Shown here: positions 16,162 through 25,223 of the stretch, piece by piece
Layout: the number at the start of each line of letters is the position of its first letter
Position numbering within the stretch: position 1 is the stretch's first letter
NCBI RefSeq assembly: GCF_016862795.1
Contig: NZ_BONQ01000129.1
Location: 62,001-126,000 of the forward strand
Length of the DNA: 64,000 bases
Source of the DNA: Dactylosporangium siamense
GTDB taxonomy: Bacteria > Actinomycetota > Actinomycetes > Mycobacteriales > Micromonosporaceae
Direction: 5' to 3'
Translations under genes and position numbers: made by a program
The notes under the pieces: generated by a model
What the model saw: the letters and a program-made list of their open reading frames with translations, nothing else
What the model was told of the DNA's origin: nothing
The model's database searches: none

Positions 16162-17580
16162 GTGGAGGATGACGTCTTCGACGTGGTGGTGATCGGTGCG
16201 GGGCCGGTCGGGATGACCGTCGCCGCGCGCGTCGTGCGGGGTGGGCTGAGCGCGGCTGTCGTCGAGGACCGCCTGGCCGGCGGTGAGTGCGAGTACTACG
16301 GGTGTATCCCGAGCAAGGCGCTGCTGTGGCCGATGGAGCTGGCGGCCGAGGTGGGCCGGATGCCGGGGCTGCAACTGCGCGGCCCGATCGACGCCGCGGC
16401 GGTCCTGGCCCGCCGCGACGAGACGGTGTCGCACCGCAACGACGATCACGAGGTGCAGGCGATCGAGAAGTTGCCGGCGACGTTCGTGCGGGGTCACGGA
16501 CGGCTGGCCGGCCCGCGCCGCGTCGAGGTCGCTTCGTCAGACGGCGGTGTGGGTACGCTGCGGGCCCGGCACGCCGTGGTCGTCGCCACCGGGAGCACCC
16601 CGGCCGTTCCGGACGTGCCGGGGCTCGCGGCGGCCCACCCGTGGACGAACCAGGAGGCGACCAGTGTGCAGCGGGTGCCGCAACGGTTGGCGGTGATCGG
16701 CGCGGGGCCGGTCGCCTGTGAGATGTCGCAGGCCCTGCACTCCCTCGGTGCGCGGGAGACCACGATGCTGGTGCGCGGCGAGCGGCTGCTCGCCGCGATG
16801 GAGCCGTTCGCCGGTGACCTGGTGGCGCGCTCGTTTCGGGAGTCGGGCATCGACGTGCGGTTCGGCCGCTCGGTGACCCGGGTCGAGCGGCCGGTTCCGG
16901 GTGGTCCGGTGACCCTGCACACCGGCCGTGGCGAGCAGATCGTCGCCGACGAGATCCTCGTGGGTGCGGGCCGCCGGCCCGGGGTCGACGACATCGGCCT
17001 GGACACGGTCGGCGTGCGGGTGGACGGCCCGATCCAGGTCGACGGCAGCCTGCGGGCCACCGCGGTCGCCGAGGGCTGGCTGTACGCCGTCGGTGACGTC
17101 AACGGCCGCAACCTGCTGACCCACATGGGCAAGTACCAGGCCCGGGTGTGCGGCGACGTGATCGCCGCCCGGGCCGCGGGCGCCCGCGACGACGGGCCGG
17201 CGCTGCGTGCGACCGCCGACGACCGGGGCGCCCCGCAGGTGGTGTTCACCGAACCTCAGGTGAGCATGGTCGGGCGGACCGAGTCGCGGGCGCGCGCCGA
17301 CGGCTTCACGGTCCGGACCGTGGAATACGACGTGGGCGACGTCGCCGGCGCCATGGTCCGCGGCGTCGGCTTCAGCGGCCGGGCGAAGCTGGTGGTCGAC
17401 GCGGACCGCCGGGTCGTGCTCGGGGGCACGTTCGTCGCGCCGGACACCGCGGACATGCTGCACTCGGTCACGATCGCGGTGAACGCGGAGGTGCCCCTCG
17501 ATCAGTTGTGGCATGCCGTCCCGCCGTTCCCGACGGTCAGTGAGATCTGGCTGCGTCTGCTGGAGCAGTACGGCCTGTAG
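16162..17580 (+). CDS. FAD-dependent pyridine nucleotide-disulfide oxidoreductase
   Basis: A 472-residue flavoprotein with FAD motif GAGPVG (12-17), redox-pair CEYYGC (C43, C48) followed by IPSKALL, an NAD(P) motif GAGPVACEMSQAL and the second FAD motif YAVGDVNG. The GTG start follows AAAGAGGTGAG. In place of the HPTxxE His-Glu pair of lipoamide dehydrogenase or mercuric reductase the C-terminus has FPTVSEIW, so the catalytic base histidine is missing. This places it in a dihydrolipoamide-dehydrogenase-like side group of unknown substrate. It stands alone between the methyltransferase and the chitinase. Confidence 0.88.
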   Translation: MEDDVFDVVVIGAGPVGMTVAARVVRGGLSAAVVEDRLAGGECEYYGCIPSKALLWPMELAAEVGRMPGLQLRGPIDAAAVLARRDETVSHRNDDHEVQAIEKLPATFVRGHGRLAGPRRVEVASSDGGVGTLRARHAVVVATGSTPAVPDVPGLAAAHPWTNQEATSVQRVPQRLAVIGAGPVACEMSQALHSLGARETTMLVRGERLLAAMEPFAGDLVARSFRESGIDVRFGRSVTRVERPVPGGPVTLHTGRGEQIVADEILVGAGRRPGVDDIGLDTVGVRVDGPIQVDGSLRATAVAEGWLYAVGDVNGRNLLTHMGKYQARVCGDVIAARAAGARDDGPALRATADDRGAPQVVFTEPQVSMVGRTESRARADGFTVRTVEYDVGDVAGAMVRGVGFSGRAKLVVDADRRVVLGGTFVAPDTADMLHSVTIAVNAEVPLDQLWHAVPPFPTVSEIWLRLLEQYGL

Positions 17581-17597
17581 ACACCGTACCGAAAAAT

Positions 17598-17610
17598 TAA
17601 AGACTCTTTA
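17598..17610. promoter_or_regulatory. AT-rich dyad upstream of the chitinase
   Basis: TAAAGA-C-TCTTTA is a perfect 13-bp dyad about 90 bp before the chitinase start in an unusually AT-rich segment (17590-17640). It does not resemble the DasR box (ACTGGTCTAGACCAGT). An operator or promoter element is plausible. Confidence 0.4.
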
Positions 17611-17698
17611 CAGTTTCCTGGGTTTGCGATATGAACAAGGTCCCCCATCGAGGTAGGTCCATGTTCTGCCTCACCTCCGAGCCCAGGAGCACCCCAGA

Positions 17699-19003
17699 AT
17701 GGACAGATCACGACCGGCGCGGTTGCGCCGGGTGCTCGTCGCGGCGGCCGCCACCGTCCTCGGCGCCGTCGTCCTCATCCCGTTCAACCCCGGCACCGCG
17801 GCCGCCGCGGGCACCGGAGCGATCACCGGCTACGGCGGCAAGTGCGTCGACGTCAACGCCGCGAACACCGCGAACGGCACCGCCATCCAACTGTGGACCT
17901 GCAACGGCACCAACGCCCAGACCTGGACCGTGGGCACCGATGGCACGGTCCGCGCGCTCGGCAAGTGTCTCGACGTCGCCGGCGGCTCCACCGCCGACGG
18001 GACCAGGGTCCAGCTGTGGGACTGCAACGGCACCGGCGCCCAGCAGTGGGTCGCCACCGCCGCCAACGACATCGTCAACCCGCAGGCGAACAAGTGCCTC
18101 GACGCGGCCAACTGGGGCACCGCCGACGGCACCCCGTTGCTGATCTGGCCCTGCACCGGTGGCGCCAACCAGAAGTGGACGGTCCCCGGCGGCGGAGGCG
18201 GCAGCTCGTGCAACTACCCGAACTGGGTGGCCGGGCAGAACTACGTGACCGGTGCGATCGTGCGGTACACCAACGGCCTGTACTACCAGGCGACGCATGA
18301 CAACCCGGGCTACGACCCGACGATCAGCACCTGGTTCTGGTCGCCGTACGCCTGCGGCGGCGGTGGAGGTGGTGGTGGCGGCGGGAGCGGCTTCGTGGTC
18401 AGCGAGGCGCAGTTCAACCAGATGTTCCCGGGCCGCAACGGCTTCTACTCCTACGCCGGGCTGACCGACGCGATGAAGAAGTACCCGGCGTTCGCCACGA
18501 CCGGCAGCGACACGGTCAAGCGGCAGGAGGCCGCGGCGTTCCTGGCCAACGTGAGCCACGAGACCGGCGGCCTGGTCTACATCGACGAGATCAACACGGC
18601 GAACTGGCCGCACTACTGCGACTACAGCCAGCCCTACGGCTGCCCGGCCGGCCAGTCGGCGTATCACGGCCGCGGGCCGATCCAGTTGAGCTGGAACTTC
18701 AACTACAAGGCGGCCGGTGACGCGCTCGGCGTCGACCTGCTCAACAACCCGAACCTGGTCGCCACGAACTCGTCGATCTCGTGGCAGACCGGCCTGTGGT
18801 ACTGGATGACCGGCACCGGCGGCGCGGGCACCACGTCGCACAACGCGATGGTGAACGGGCAGGGCTTCGGCACCACGATCCGGGCGATCAACAGCATCGA
18901 GTGCAACGGCGGGAACCCCGCGCAGGTGCAGAGCCGGGTGAACCTCTACAACCAGTTCGTCGGGATCCTGGGGGTCCCCGCCGGTGGCAATCTGAGCTGC
19001 TGA
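17699..19003 (+). CDS. secreted GH19 chitinase with ricin-B and CBM5/12 modules
   Basis: A 434-residue extracellular endochitinase. The order is: signal peptide (1-37, ends AAAA); ricin-B lectin (38-162, three CLD/QxW repeats such as GKCLDV and NQKW); CBM5/12-like module (about 170-219, ANW-type aromatics in NYPNWVAGQNY and TWFWSPYAC); polyglycine linker; GH19 catalytic domain (about 231-434). The catalytic acid is E288 in SHETGG and a second glutamate lies in YIDEIN. GRGPIQLSWNFNY forms the substrate cleft. It hydrolyses beta-1,4-GlcNAc chains of fungal or arthropod chitin. It ends at a bidirectional terminator shared with the pectate-lyase-like gene. Confidence 0.95.
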   Translation: MDRSRPARLRRVLVAAAATVLGAVVLIPFNPGTAAAAGTGAITGYGGKCVDVNAANTANGTAIQLWTCNGTNAQTWTVGTDGTVRALGKCLDVAGGSTADGTRVQLWDCNGTGAQQWVATAANDIVNPQANKCLDAANWGTADGTPLLIWPCTGGANQKWTVPGGGGGSSCNYPNWVAGQNYVTGAIVRYTNGLYYQATHDNPGYDPTISTWFWSPYACGGGGGGGGGGSGFVVSEAQFNQMFPGRNGFYSYAGLTDAMKKYPAFATTGSDTVKRQEAAAFLANVSHETGGLVYIDEINTANWPHYCDYSQPYGCPAGQSAYHGRGPIQLSWNFNYKAAGDALGVDLLNNPNLVATNSSISWQTGLWYWMTGTGGAGTTSHNAMVNGQGFGTTIRAINSIECNGGNPAQVQSRVNLYNQFVGILGVPAGGNLSC

Positions 19004-19010
19004 CACAACA

Positions 19011-19044
19011 CGGACCGGTCGCGCCCAACAGCGTGACCGGTCCG
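19011..19044. terminator. bidirectional terminator between chitinase and pectate lyase genes
   Basis: A perfect 10-bp stem CGGACCGGTC / GACCGGTCCG with a 14-nt loop fills the 53-bp gap between the two convergent genes. Confidence 0.75.
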
Positions 19045-19056
19045 GTGCGTGCGGGG

Positions 19057-20868
19057 CTACAGGCTGACCGTGCGGCCGCCGAGGGTCACGACCAGGTGAC
19101 CGTCGGCGGCGAAGGACCAGGCCAGGGCGCCGCTGTACGTGCTGCAGCGGGAGCCGTTGGTGCCGGTCCAGAACTGGTTGGAGCTGTCGGTGTTGCCGAT
19201 GGTCTTGTCGTTGGAGCCGCCGCTGCTGTACCGGCAGGACGTGTTGTTGCGATACGTCGAGGTGCCCGCGTCGAAGGAGAAGTTGCGTTCGGCGTTGTCG
19301 ATCGACAGGTTGTTGGAGATGGTCATCGAGCCCGGGTTGCTGTTGTACGTGAACCCGTGATGGCCGTTGTGGTAGGCGATGCTGCGCTGCACGACGTGGT
19401 TGACGCCGATGTCCTCGCCGCCGAGCTTGTAGCCGTTGCGGTCGCCGTTGGTGTTCACGGTGCCGTTGCTGAGCGTGCCGTTGTTGTAGGACAGCGAGTC
19501 CTGGATGGTGACCGGGCCGATCGCGCCGGTGTCGGTCTTGGTGTACAGGTCCCAGCCGTCGTCGATGTTGTTGTGCGACACCGTGTAGCGGAAGACGTTG
19601 CCGGTGCCGACCGTGAGTTTGGCGGCGAAGCCGTCGGCGTCCTCACCGTCGGAGTCGGCGTTGTCGTGGGACTCGGAGCTGATGACGAGGTTGTTGGCCG
19701 GCCACTGCGCCTTCGGGGTGTCGGAGGCGGTCCGGGAGATCTGCAGCCCGCTGTCGCGGTTGAACCGCGTCACGACCCGCTCGAAGACGTTGTTGCTGCC
19801 GCCGACGAAGATGCCGTTGTCGCCGGCGCGTTCCACGACGATGCCACTGACGCGCCAGTAGTTGCCGTTCACGGCCAGGCCACGGTTGGCCGGGTCCTCG
19901 CTCTGCGCGGAGAAGTTGAGCACCGGCGTCTCACCCGGGTAGGCGGTGATGTTCTTCGTCGCGCCCGACGTGCCGTTGTTGCCGGCGGCGATCGTGATCG
20001 TGGAGGACTGGCTGTAGGTGCCGCCGCGCATGAAGATCGTCCCGCCGGTGGTGACCCGGGTGATCGCCGAGGCGAGGGTGGTCGGGCTGGCCTGGGTGCC
20101 GGCGGCGCCGGCGGTGCCGTTGGACGCCACGTACAACGCGGACGATGGCGGCTGACTGGTGGACGGCGAAGTCGAGGCCGAAGCCGACGGTGACGGCGAC
20201 GATGGAGGCGATGACGAGGACGACGGGGTCGGGTTCGTGCCGCCGGTGGTGACCGTGACGTTGTCGAAGTTCGCGGTCGAGTAGGCGGTCTGCAGGCCGA
20301 TGCGCCCCTTGGTGATCGACGTGTTGGTCGCGGTGCCGACCGTGGTGCCGTCCACGGCGCCGCTGACGGAGCTGCCGTTGACGGTGATGGACAGGGTGTG
20401 CCAGGTGCCGGTCGCCACCGTCCGCGACGCGCTGCCCAGGACGGTGACCGAGCCGCTGTTCACGGCCTGCAGCTGCACCGTGTTGCCGGGCAGCAGCGCG
20501 AGGCGGTAGTAGGTCGTCGCGCTGGTCGAGCGGGCGAGCAGGCCGGCGAAACCGCCCGATCCCAGCGTCAGCGGCTTGACGGAGGCCTGGACGGTGTAGT
20601 TCGTCCAGCCGCTGTCGCCGGCGAACTCGCGGGCGTTTTCGCTGCCGGCGTTGGACTGCTGCAGGACCTTGTTGCCGTCGGTGACGACGCTCCAGGTGCC
20701 GCCGGACTTCGACCAACCGCTGGTGGTGCCGTCCTCGAACGTCGCGCTGAACGCGGTGTCGGCGAACGCGATCTGCGTGGCCAGCACCACGCCCGTCGCG
20801 GCCACGACGGCGGCCGTCGCCGCGGGCCACCGGCGGGAGCGCAGCCGGGAACCGATGTGTAGACGCAT
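19057..20868 (-). CDS. secreted PL9-like pectate lyase (right-handed beta-helix)
   Basis: A 603-residue secreted protein. ATG 20868 is preceded by GGAGGATTC, and a signal peptide ending near AFA follows. Residues about 38-210 look like a laminin-G/concanavalin-like jelly roll (TFEDGTTSGWSKSGGTW... FDNVTV). A Ser/Pro/Thr linker (about 215-245) leads to a parallel beta-helix with many short Asn-rich coils. The PL9 hallmarks are the Asp cluster and Lys of NADSDGEDADGFAAK, then GWDLYTK. This family cleaves polygalacturonate by Ca2+-dependent beta-elimination. The upstream LacI-type dyad suggests sugar-responsive control. Confidence 0.85.
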   Translation of the reverse strand: MRLHIGSRLRSRRWPAATAAVVAATGVVLATQIAFADTAFSATFEDGTTSGWSKSGGTWSVVTDGNKVLQQSNAGSENAREFAGDSGWTNYTVQASVKPLTLGSGGFAGLLARSTSATTYYRLALLPGNTVQLQAVNSGSVTVLGSASRTVATGTWHTLSITVNGSSVSGAVDGTTVGTATNTSITKGRIGLQTAYSTANFDNVTVTTGGTNPTPSSSSSPPSSPSPSASASTSPSTSQPPSSALYVASNGTAGAAGTQASPTTLASAITRVTTGGTIFMRGGTYSQSSTITIAAGNNGTSGATKNITAYPGETPVLNFSAQSEDPANRGLAVNGNYWRVSGIVVERAGDNGIFVGGSNNVFERVVTRFNRDSGLQISRTASDTPKAQWPANNLVISSESHDNADSDGEDADGFAAKLTVGTGNVFRYTVSHNNIDDGWDLYTKTDTGAIGPVTIQDSLSYNNGTLSNGTVNTNGDRNGYKLGGEDIGVNHVVQRSIAYHNGHHGFTYNSNPGSMTISNNLSIDNAERNFSFDAGTSTYRNNTSCRYSSGGSNDKTIGNTDSSNQFWTGTNGSRCSTYSGALAWSFAADGHLVVTLGGRTVSL

Positions 20869-20990
20869 GAATCCTCCGGGAAGACGGTGCGCACGCAGGG
20901 CGGATCGCAGGGGAGATCGCACGGGTGCGCACGGTGAGGCCCTCGGCGGCGGGGTGCGGAGCGGGCCTTCGTGCCGATAAACGGACACTA

Positions 20991-21006
20991 AGGAAAGCGG
21001 TTTCCT
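20991..21006. promoter_or_regulatory. LacI-family-like operator upstream of the pectate lyase
   Basis: AGGAAA-GCGG-TTTCCT is a 6+6 dyad about 120 bp upstream of the pectate lyase start. GGAAA-N4-TTTCC dyads resemble operators of LacI-type regulators of plant cell-wall genes in actinomycetes. The regulator is not in this window. The rest of 21007-21159 shows nothing I can name. Confidence 0.5.
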
Positions 21007-21159
21007 AGCGCAAGGGAAGCGATGTGCAGGTTGTTTGCAGTCGGTGGAGCACCGTGCCGCGGGAGCCGCGCCGTTCGGGATTCGCGGCGGCGCGGGCGGA
21101 TCACCCGGTAGGCCGCCGCCATCGCCGTCGCCGTCGCCGTCGTGAAAGTTGCAGCGGGC

Positions 21160-22632
21160 TCAGCCGGGTCCGGTCAGGTCGTTGAGCAGTCGCCGGGCGT
21201 GCTGCCGGGTGCGCAGGAGCGCGGTCCGGTCGGTCCGGTGGCTGTGGTCGCGGTGGTGCCGCGCGGTGGCGAGCACGAGGTTGACGGCGAAGGTCTCCAC
21301 GATGTCGCTGTGCTCCGCACGGCGCTGCACCGCGTGGCGGACCTGGTCGGTGGGGGCGTGCAGGTGCAGCGTGGCCAGGTCGTAACCGGCGAGGTAGACG
21401 CCGGCGGCGCTGAAGTCGGCCAGACCGAGCCGCCCGGAGGGCAGGCGCAGGGCGTTGGCGAGGTGCAGGCTGCCGTGGGCGAAGGTGCGGTCCCGGCCGC
21501 ACCGGTCCAGCACGGTGTTGGCGCGGCGCAGGTCGTCGTCGGTGAGCCGGCCCGCCCGGTGATGCCCGTCGAGTTCGGCGGCGTAGTCGACGAGCCAGCG
21601 GCGGGCGTCCTGGCGGGTCGGCTGCCAGGCGGACAGCAGCGCGGCGGTGTGGGACATCTCGCGCGTGTCACGGCCGGAGAGCCGGTGGTCCGGCGCGTCG
21701 CCCTGCCGCCGGTCGAGGGCTTCACCGATGAGGCGGCTGAGGACGAGGACGCGGTCGCCGTCGGTCCAGCGGTACAGGCCGACGGGGATCGGCGGTGGGT
21801 CGGCGCCGAACGCGACGGCGACCTCGGTGCGTCGCTGGAACCGTTGCCGGGCCTGATCATCGTCGCCGGTCCGGACGACGACGGCGACGGGTTCGCCGTG
21901 CAGGTGGCCGGCGTGCACGGTCTCGGACCGGCCGGCTCGCAGCGGTGGCCGGACGTCGAGGACGAGTCCGGGCGGCAGGTGCTGCGGCGTCCACTGCCGG
22001 CCGTCGGCGGGCCTGCTGCCGGTGCACGCCGGAGCCGGCCGGGACGGCGGGTCGGACCGGACCGGCGGGTGGTCCGCCCGCCGGGCCTGCGGGGCGCGAC
22101 CGTCCGCCTGCCGGGCCTGCAGGGCGCGGCTGCAGATGACGGCCAGCCGGTCGAGGTCCCGCAGCTCACGGGTGGTCCAGTGGCGGGCCCGGGAGTCGAC
22201 CACGCTCAGCGCACCCACGGCGTGCCCGTCGACGTCGTGCAGGGGCGTGCCGGCGTAGGCGATCACACCGAGGTCCCGGACGGCGTCGCTGGTGTGCAGC
22301 ACCGGGTCACGGCGGGCGTCGGCGACGACCAGCGGCGCGTCGGCCCCCACGACGTACTGGCAGAACGAGTGCGTCAGCGGCGTGGTCCGGCTGCGCTGCC
22401 ACTGCTCGGGCAGCCCGGTCGCGCCGGGAAACACCTGCCTGGTCGCTTCCACCACGACCAGCAGGGCGACCGGCACGCGCAGGGTGCGGCGGGCCCGCTC
22501 GGCCAGCTCGTCCAGGTGCGGCTCCGGGGCCGCCGTGACCCCGAGCGCTGCGACGGCTGCCAGCCGGGCGCGGTCCCGCACCGCCGCCGCGGTCCGCACT
22601 ACATCGATCGCCATCGCACGGTCCACTCGCAT
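21160..22632 (-). CDS. GAF domain fused to an aminoglycoside-phosphotransferase-like kinase fold
   Basis: About 490 residues. The N-terminal half (about 30-175) is a GAF sensor domain (FCQYVVGADAPLVVADAR..., GVIAYAGTPLHDVDGHAVG, GALSVVDS). After a basic, proline-rich linker, the C-terminal half resembles the APH/choline-kinase fold (VLVLSRLIGEALD..., FAHGSLHLANAL, LGLADFSAAG). The catalytic loop normally reads HGDxHxxN. Here Ser388 replaces the Asp, while His386, Asn393 and the later metal-binding Asp406 remain. It may be a pseudokinase sensing a ligand through GAF. The start is uncertain (22614, 22632 or 22689). It is divergent from the LAL regulator. Confidence 0.65.
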   Translation of the reverse strand: MRVDRAMAIDVVRTAAAVRDRARLAAVAALGVTAAPEPHLDELAERARRTLRVPVALLVVVEATRQVFPGATGLPEQWQRSRTTPLTHSFCQYVVGADAPLVVADARRDPVLHTSDAVRDLGVIAYAGTPLHDVDGHAVGALSVVDSRARHWTTRELRDLDRLAVICSRALQARQADGRAPQARRADHPPVRSDPPSRPAPACTGSRPADGRQWTPQHLPPGLVLDVRPPLRAGRSETVHAGHLHGEPVAVVVRTGDDDQARQRFQRRTEVAVAFGADPPPIPVGLYRWTDGDRVLVLSRLIGEALDRRQGDAPDHRLSGRDTREMSHTAALLSAWQPTRQDARRWLVDYAAELDGHHRAGRLTDDDLRRANTVLDRCGRDRTFAHGSLHLANALRLPSGRLGLADFSAAGVYLAGYDLATLHLHAPTDQVRHAVQRRAEHSDIVETFAVNLVLATARHHRDHSHRTDRTALLRTRQHARRLLNDLTGPG

Positions 22633-23006
22633 CCGCCGCCCTACCTGGTTAGGCGCTGCCATGTACCCAGGTCGTCCGGGGTACCCCACATTTCAGTGTC
22701 CAGTTCACCCGTTCGTGGTCAACCGATCGAGTAAGCTCGATAGCTGAACGGCTTAGCAGTGAAGTCGTTCGGTCGACGACACCTTCGATATCGGTGCAAC
22801 ATGTGGACAAGCACATGCCGGGTTCGGCATCGTCATTGTTTCCGGGCGTAACCGTGCCGTCACGTGTGGCGAGGGCGGTGGGCACTGCGGAAGGGGACTG
22901 GCGATGGGGGTCGGCAGTGAGCATCGGACCGGGTCCGCGTGGCCGCGTCCCGCGTCGCCGGCGGTGATGTGCCGCCGGCACCGCACGGCGCCGACGACCG
23001 GCTGCT
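22633..23006. other. divergent intergenic region with an 18-bp dyad
   Basis: No gene can be supported here. It holds an inverted repeat CATGTG-N6-CACATG at 22800-22817, between the divergent GAF-kinase and LAL genes, which could be an operator. The stretch 22690-22830 is less GC-rich than its surroundings, as expected for promoters. Confidence 0.4.
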
Positions 23007-25205
23007 GTGATGGTGAGTGACCCGGCGACGGGCGCGGTGATGATGCCGGCGGCGAAGCGCCTGTACCGGCCACGGCTGCACCGTGCCCTGGACCGCGCCG
23101 ACCAGCACAGCATCACCGCCGTGCTGGCGCCCGCGGGCGCCGGCAAGACCGAGCTGGCAACGGTCTGGCTGCGGACCGTGCCGCCCCCGCATCGCACGGC
23201 ATACGTGCAGGTGGCGCAGTGCCCCGACGGCCGGTGGTGGTGCCCCACCACCCTACCGGCGCGCTGGTGGCCGGCCGGCGCGACGACCTTCGACGGCTGG
23301 CTCGACCAGCTCCGGCAGCAGGGCGGCGGGACCACGCCGTGCACGGTCGTGCTCGACGGCGCCGAGACCGCCGCGCCGGGTGCGCTGGCGCAACTCGACC
23401 AGCTCGTGACCGCCCTGCCGGTCCACGTCGTGCTGTGCGGCCGGCACGCGCCGGCCTCAGCCGATCCCGCACCCGGTGACGAAAGCCTGTTCCCGGCCCT
23501 GAACGGCGCCGACCTCGCCTTCACCCCGGCCGAGACCGCCGACCTGTGCGACCGGCACCACCTGACCCTGCCGCCCACCACCGTCCGGCGCCTGTACGCG
23601 GTGACCGAGGGATGGGCCGCCGGGGTCGTCGTGGCGATCGCCGCCCTCGCCGGCGAACCCCACGACCCCGACACGGTGCTCGACCGGCTCGAGCGCACCG
23701 GTGCGGGCCTGCACGACTACGTCCAGAACGAGGTGCTCGCCGAGCTGCCCGCCGACGTGGCCGACGCGGTGCAGGCCAGCAGCATCGTGGAAACCGTCAA
23801 CCCGGAACTGTTCACGGCGCTGACCGGGCGGGCCGACAGCGCCGACATCCTCGCCGAGCTGTCCCGCAACGACATGTTCGCCTGCCGGCTCAACCCGACC
23901 TCGCACTGGTACCGGTACCGGCGACTGTGGCGGGCCGCCATCGTCACCGCCCTGCACGAACAGGACCCGGCGACCGCCCGTGAGCTCCACCGCCGCGCCG
24001 CGATCTGGTACGGGCACCATCAGCAGCCCGCCGAGGCGCTGCGGCACGCCCTCGCCGGACACGGCCCGACCCTGACGGCCGGCGCGAGCCCCCCGGCACC
24101 CGCCGGCCGCGCCGCGCCCGGTGCCGCCGCCGGAATCGCCGAGGCCTGGCTGGCCCTCAGCCACGGCCGACCCGATCTGGCTCAGGCGGCACTCGACACG
24201 ACCGGCGCCAGGCGGCCACCCGCGCCCGGCGACGCGCCCGACACGGCGCCGCTGCGCGTCCAGGCCGTCATCGCCTACCAGCGCGGACAGCTCCGCAAAG
24301 CCGCCCGCCACGCGGACCGGATGAGGGCCGTCCTGGCCGAGCACGGCATCACCGGCGCCGACGACGAAGGATGGGCCCTGCTCGTGCTCGCCGGCGTCGC
24401 CATCGCCCGCGGGCGAGCCAAACAAGCGCACCGGCACCTGTACCGGCTCGCCGCCGAACTGCGCCGCCCGGACCCGCAGATCGTCGCCGGCGAACGGTTC
24501 CTCACCGCACTGCTGGACCACCAGCAGGGCCGGCACGCCGCCGCCCTGCGCCACCTCGAGCGGCTCATCACCGACGGCCTCGACACCCTCGTCATCCCGC
24601 GCTGGGCACCACGCGCCCTGCGCATCGAAGCCCTCCTCGCCGTCGATCTGCCGTCCGACGCGCGCCGCCACTGGAGCCACGACGCCGGCGTGCTTCCCCA
24701 GGTCCTCGCCGACCTCATCGCCGCGAAACTGCTCCTGCTGGACGACGCCACGCCCGAGGTGCGGCAACGCATCGATCGACGGCTCCAACCGCACCTGCAG
24801 AACCCGCCGCCGTCACTGCTGCACGACATCGAAGTGCGCCTCGTCCTGGCCGCCGACGCCCACCGGCACGGCGACACCGCACACGCCGCCCACCTCGAAC
24901 GTCAGGCCGCCGCCCTGGCCGCCGATGAAGGCATCCACCACCCACGGCTCCTCGACCCCAGGTGGCCGCACGGCCTGCACCGTGCCGCACCGGAACGCGC
25001 GGAAACCCTGATCGTCCCGCTCACCGCCGCCGAGACCGCCGTGTGCGAGCTGCTGCAAGGATTTATGACCGTCACCGAGATCGCGCGGGCCCTCAAGGTG
25101 TCCCCGAACACCGTCAAGACCCACATGGCGGGCGTCTACCGCAAACTCGGCGTCCACCGGCGTCGTGACGCGGTGCGCCGCGCCCGGGAGCTCGGCCTGT
25201 TCTGA
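23007..25205 (+). CDS. LAL-type LuxR family ATP-binding transcriptional regulator
   Basis: A 732-residue MalT-like regulator. Walker A is LAPAGAGKTELATVW (about 41-55), with a Walker B-like segment in TVVLDGAETAAPG. A long helical-repeat (TPR-like) region fills about 330-650, and a C-terminal LuxR helix-turn-helix covers about 668-732 (LTAAETAVCELLQG, VSPNTVKTHMAGVYRKLG). These proteins bind ATP and an inducer and activate transcription. A GTG at 23007 and an ATG at 23010 are adjacent; either may be used. Candidate targets are the divergent GAF-kinase gene or its own promoter. It is convergent with the stress protein gene 18 bp away. Confidence 0.9.
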   Translation: MMVSDPATGAVMMPAAKRLYRPRLHRALDRADQHSITAVLAPAGAGKTELATVWLRTVPPPHRTAYVQVAQCPDGRWWCPTTLPARWWPAGATTFDGWLDQLRQQGGGTTPCTVVLDGAETAAPGALAQLDQLVTALPVHVVLCGRHAPASADPAPGDESLFPALNGADLAFTPAETADLCDRHHLTLPPTTVRRLYAVTEGWAAGVVVAIAALAGEPHDPDTVLDRLERTGAGLHDYVQNEVLAELPADVADAVQASSIVETVNPELFTALTGRADSADILAELSRNDMFACRLNPTSHWYRYRRLWRAAIVTALHEQDPATARELHRRAAIWYGHHQQPAEALRHALAGHGPTLTAGASPPAPAGRAAPGAAAGIAEAWLALSHGRPDLAQAALDTTGARRPPAPGDAPDTAPLRVQAVIAYQRGQLRKAARHADRMRAVLAEHGITGADDEGWALLVLAGVAIARGRAKQAHRHLYRLAAELRRPDPQIVAGERFLTALLDHQQGRHAAALRHLERLITDGLDTLVIPRWAPRALRIEALLAVDLPSDARRHWSHDAGVLPQVLADLIAAKLLLLDDATPEVRQRIDRRLQPHLQNPPPSLLHDIEVRLVLAADAHRHGDTAHAAHLERQAAALAADEGIHHPRLLDPRWPHGLHRAAPERAETLIVPLTAAETAVCELLQGFMTVTEIARALKVSPNTVKTHMAGVYRKLGVHRRRDAVRRARELGLF

Positions 25206-25223
25206 CGTGCGCCGGCGCCGGGG

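Noticed and set aside
17590-17698. DasR-type chitinase box
   Set aside because: No ACTGGTCTAGACCAGT-like sequence; only the TAAAGA-C-TCTTTA dyad is present.
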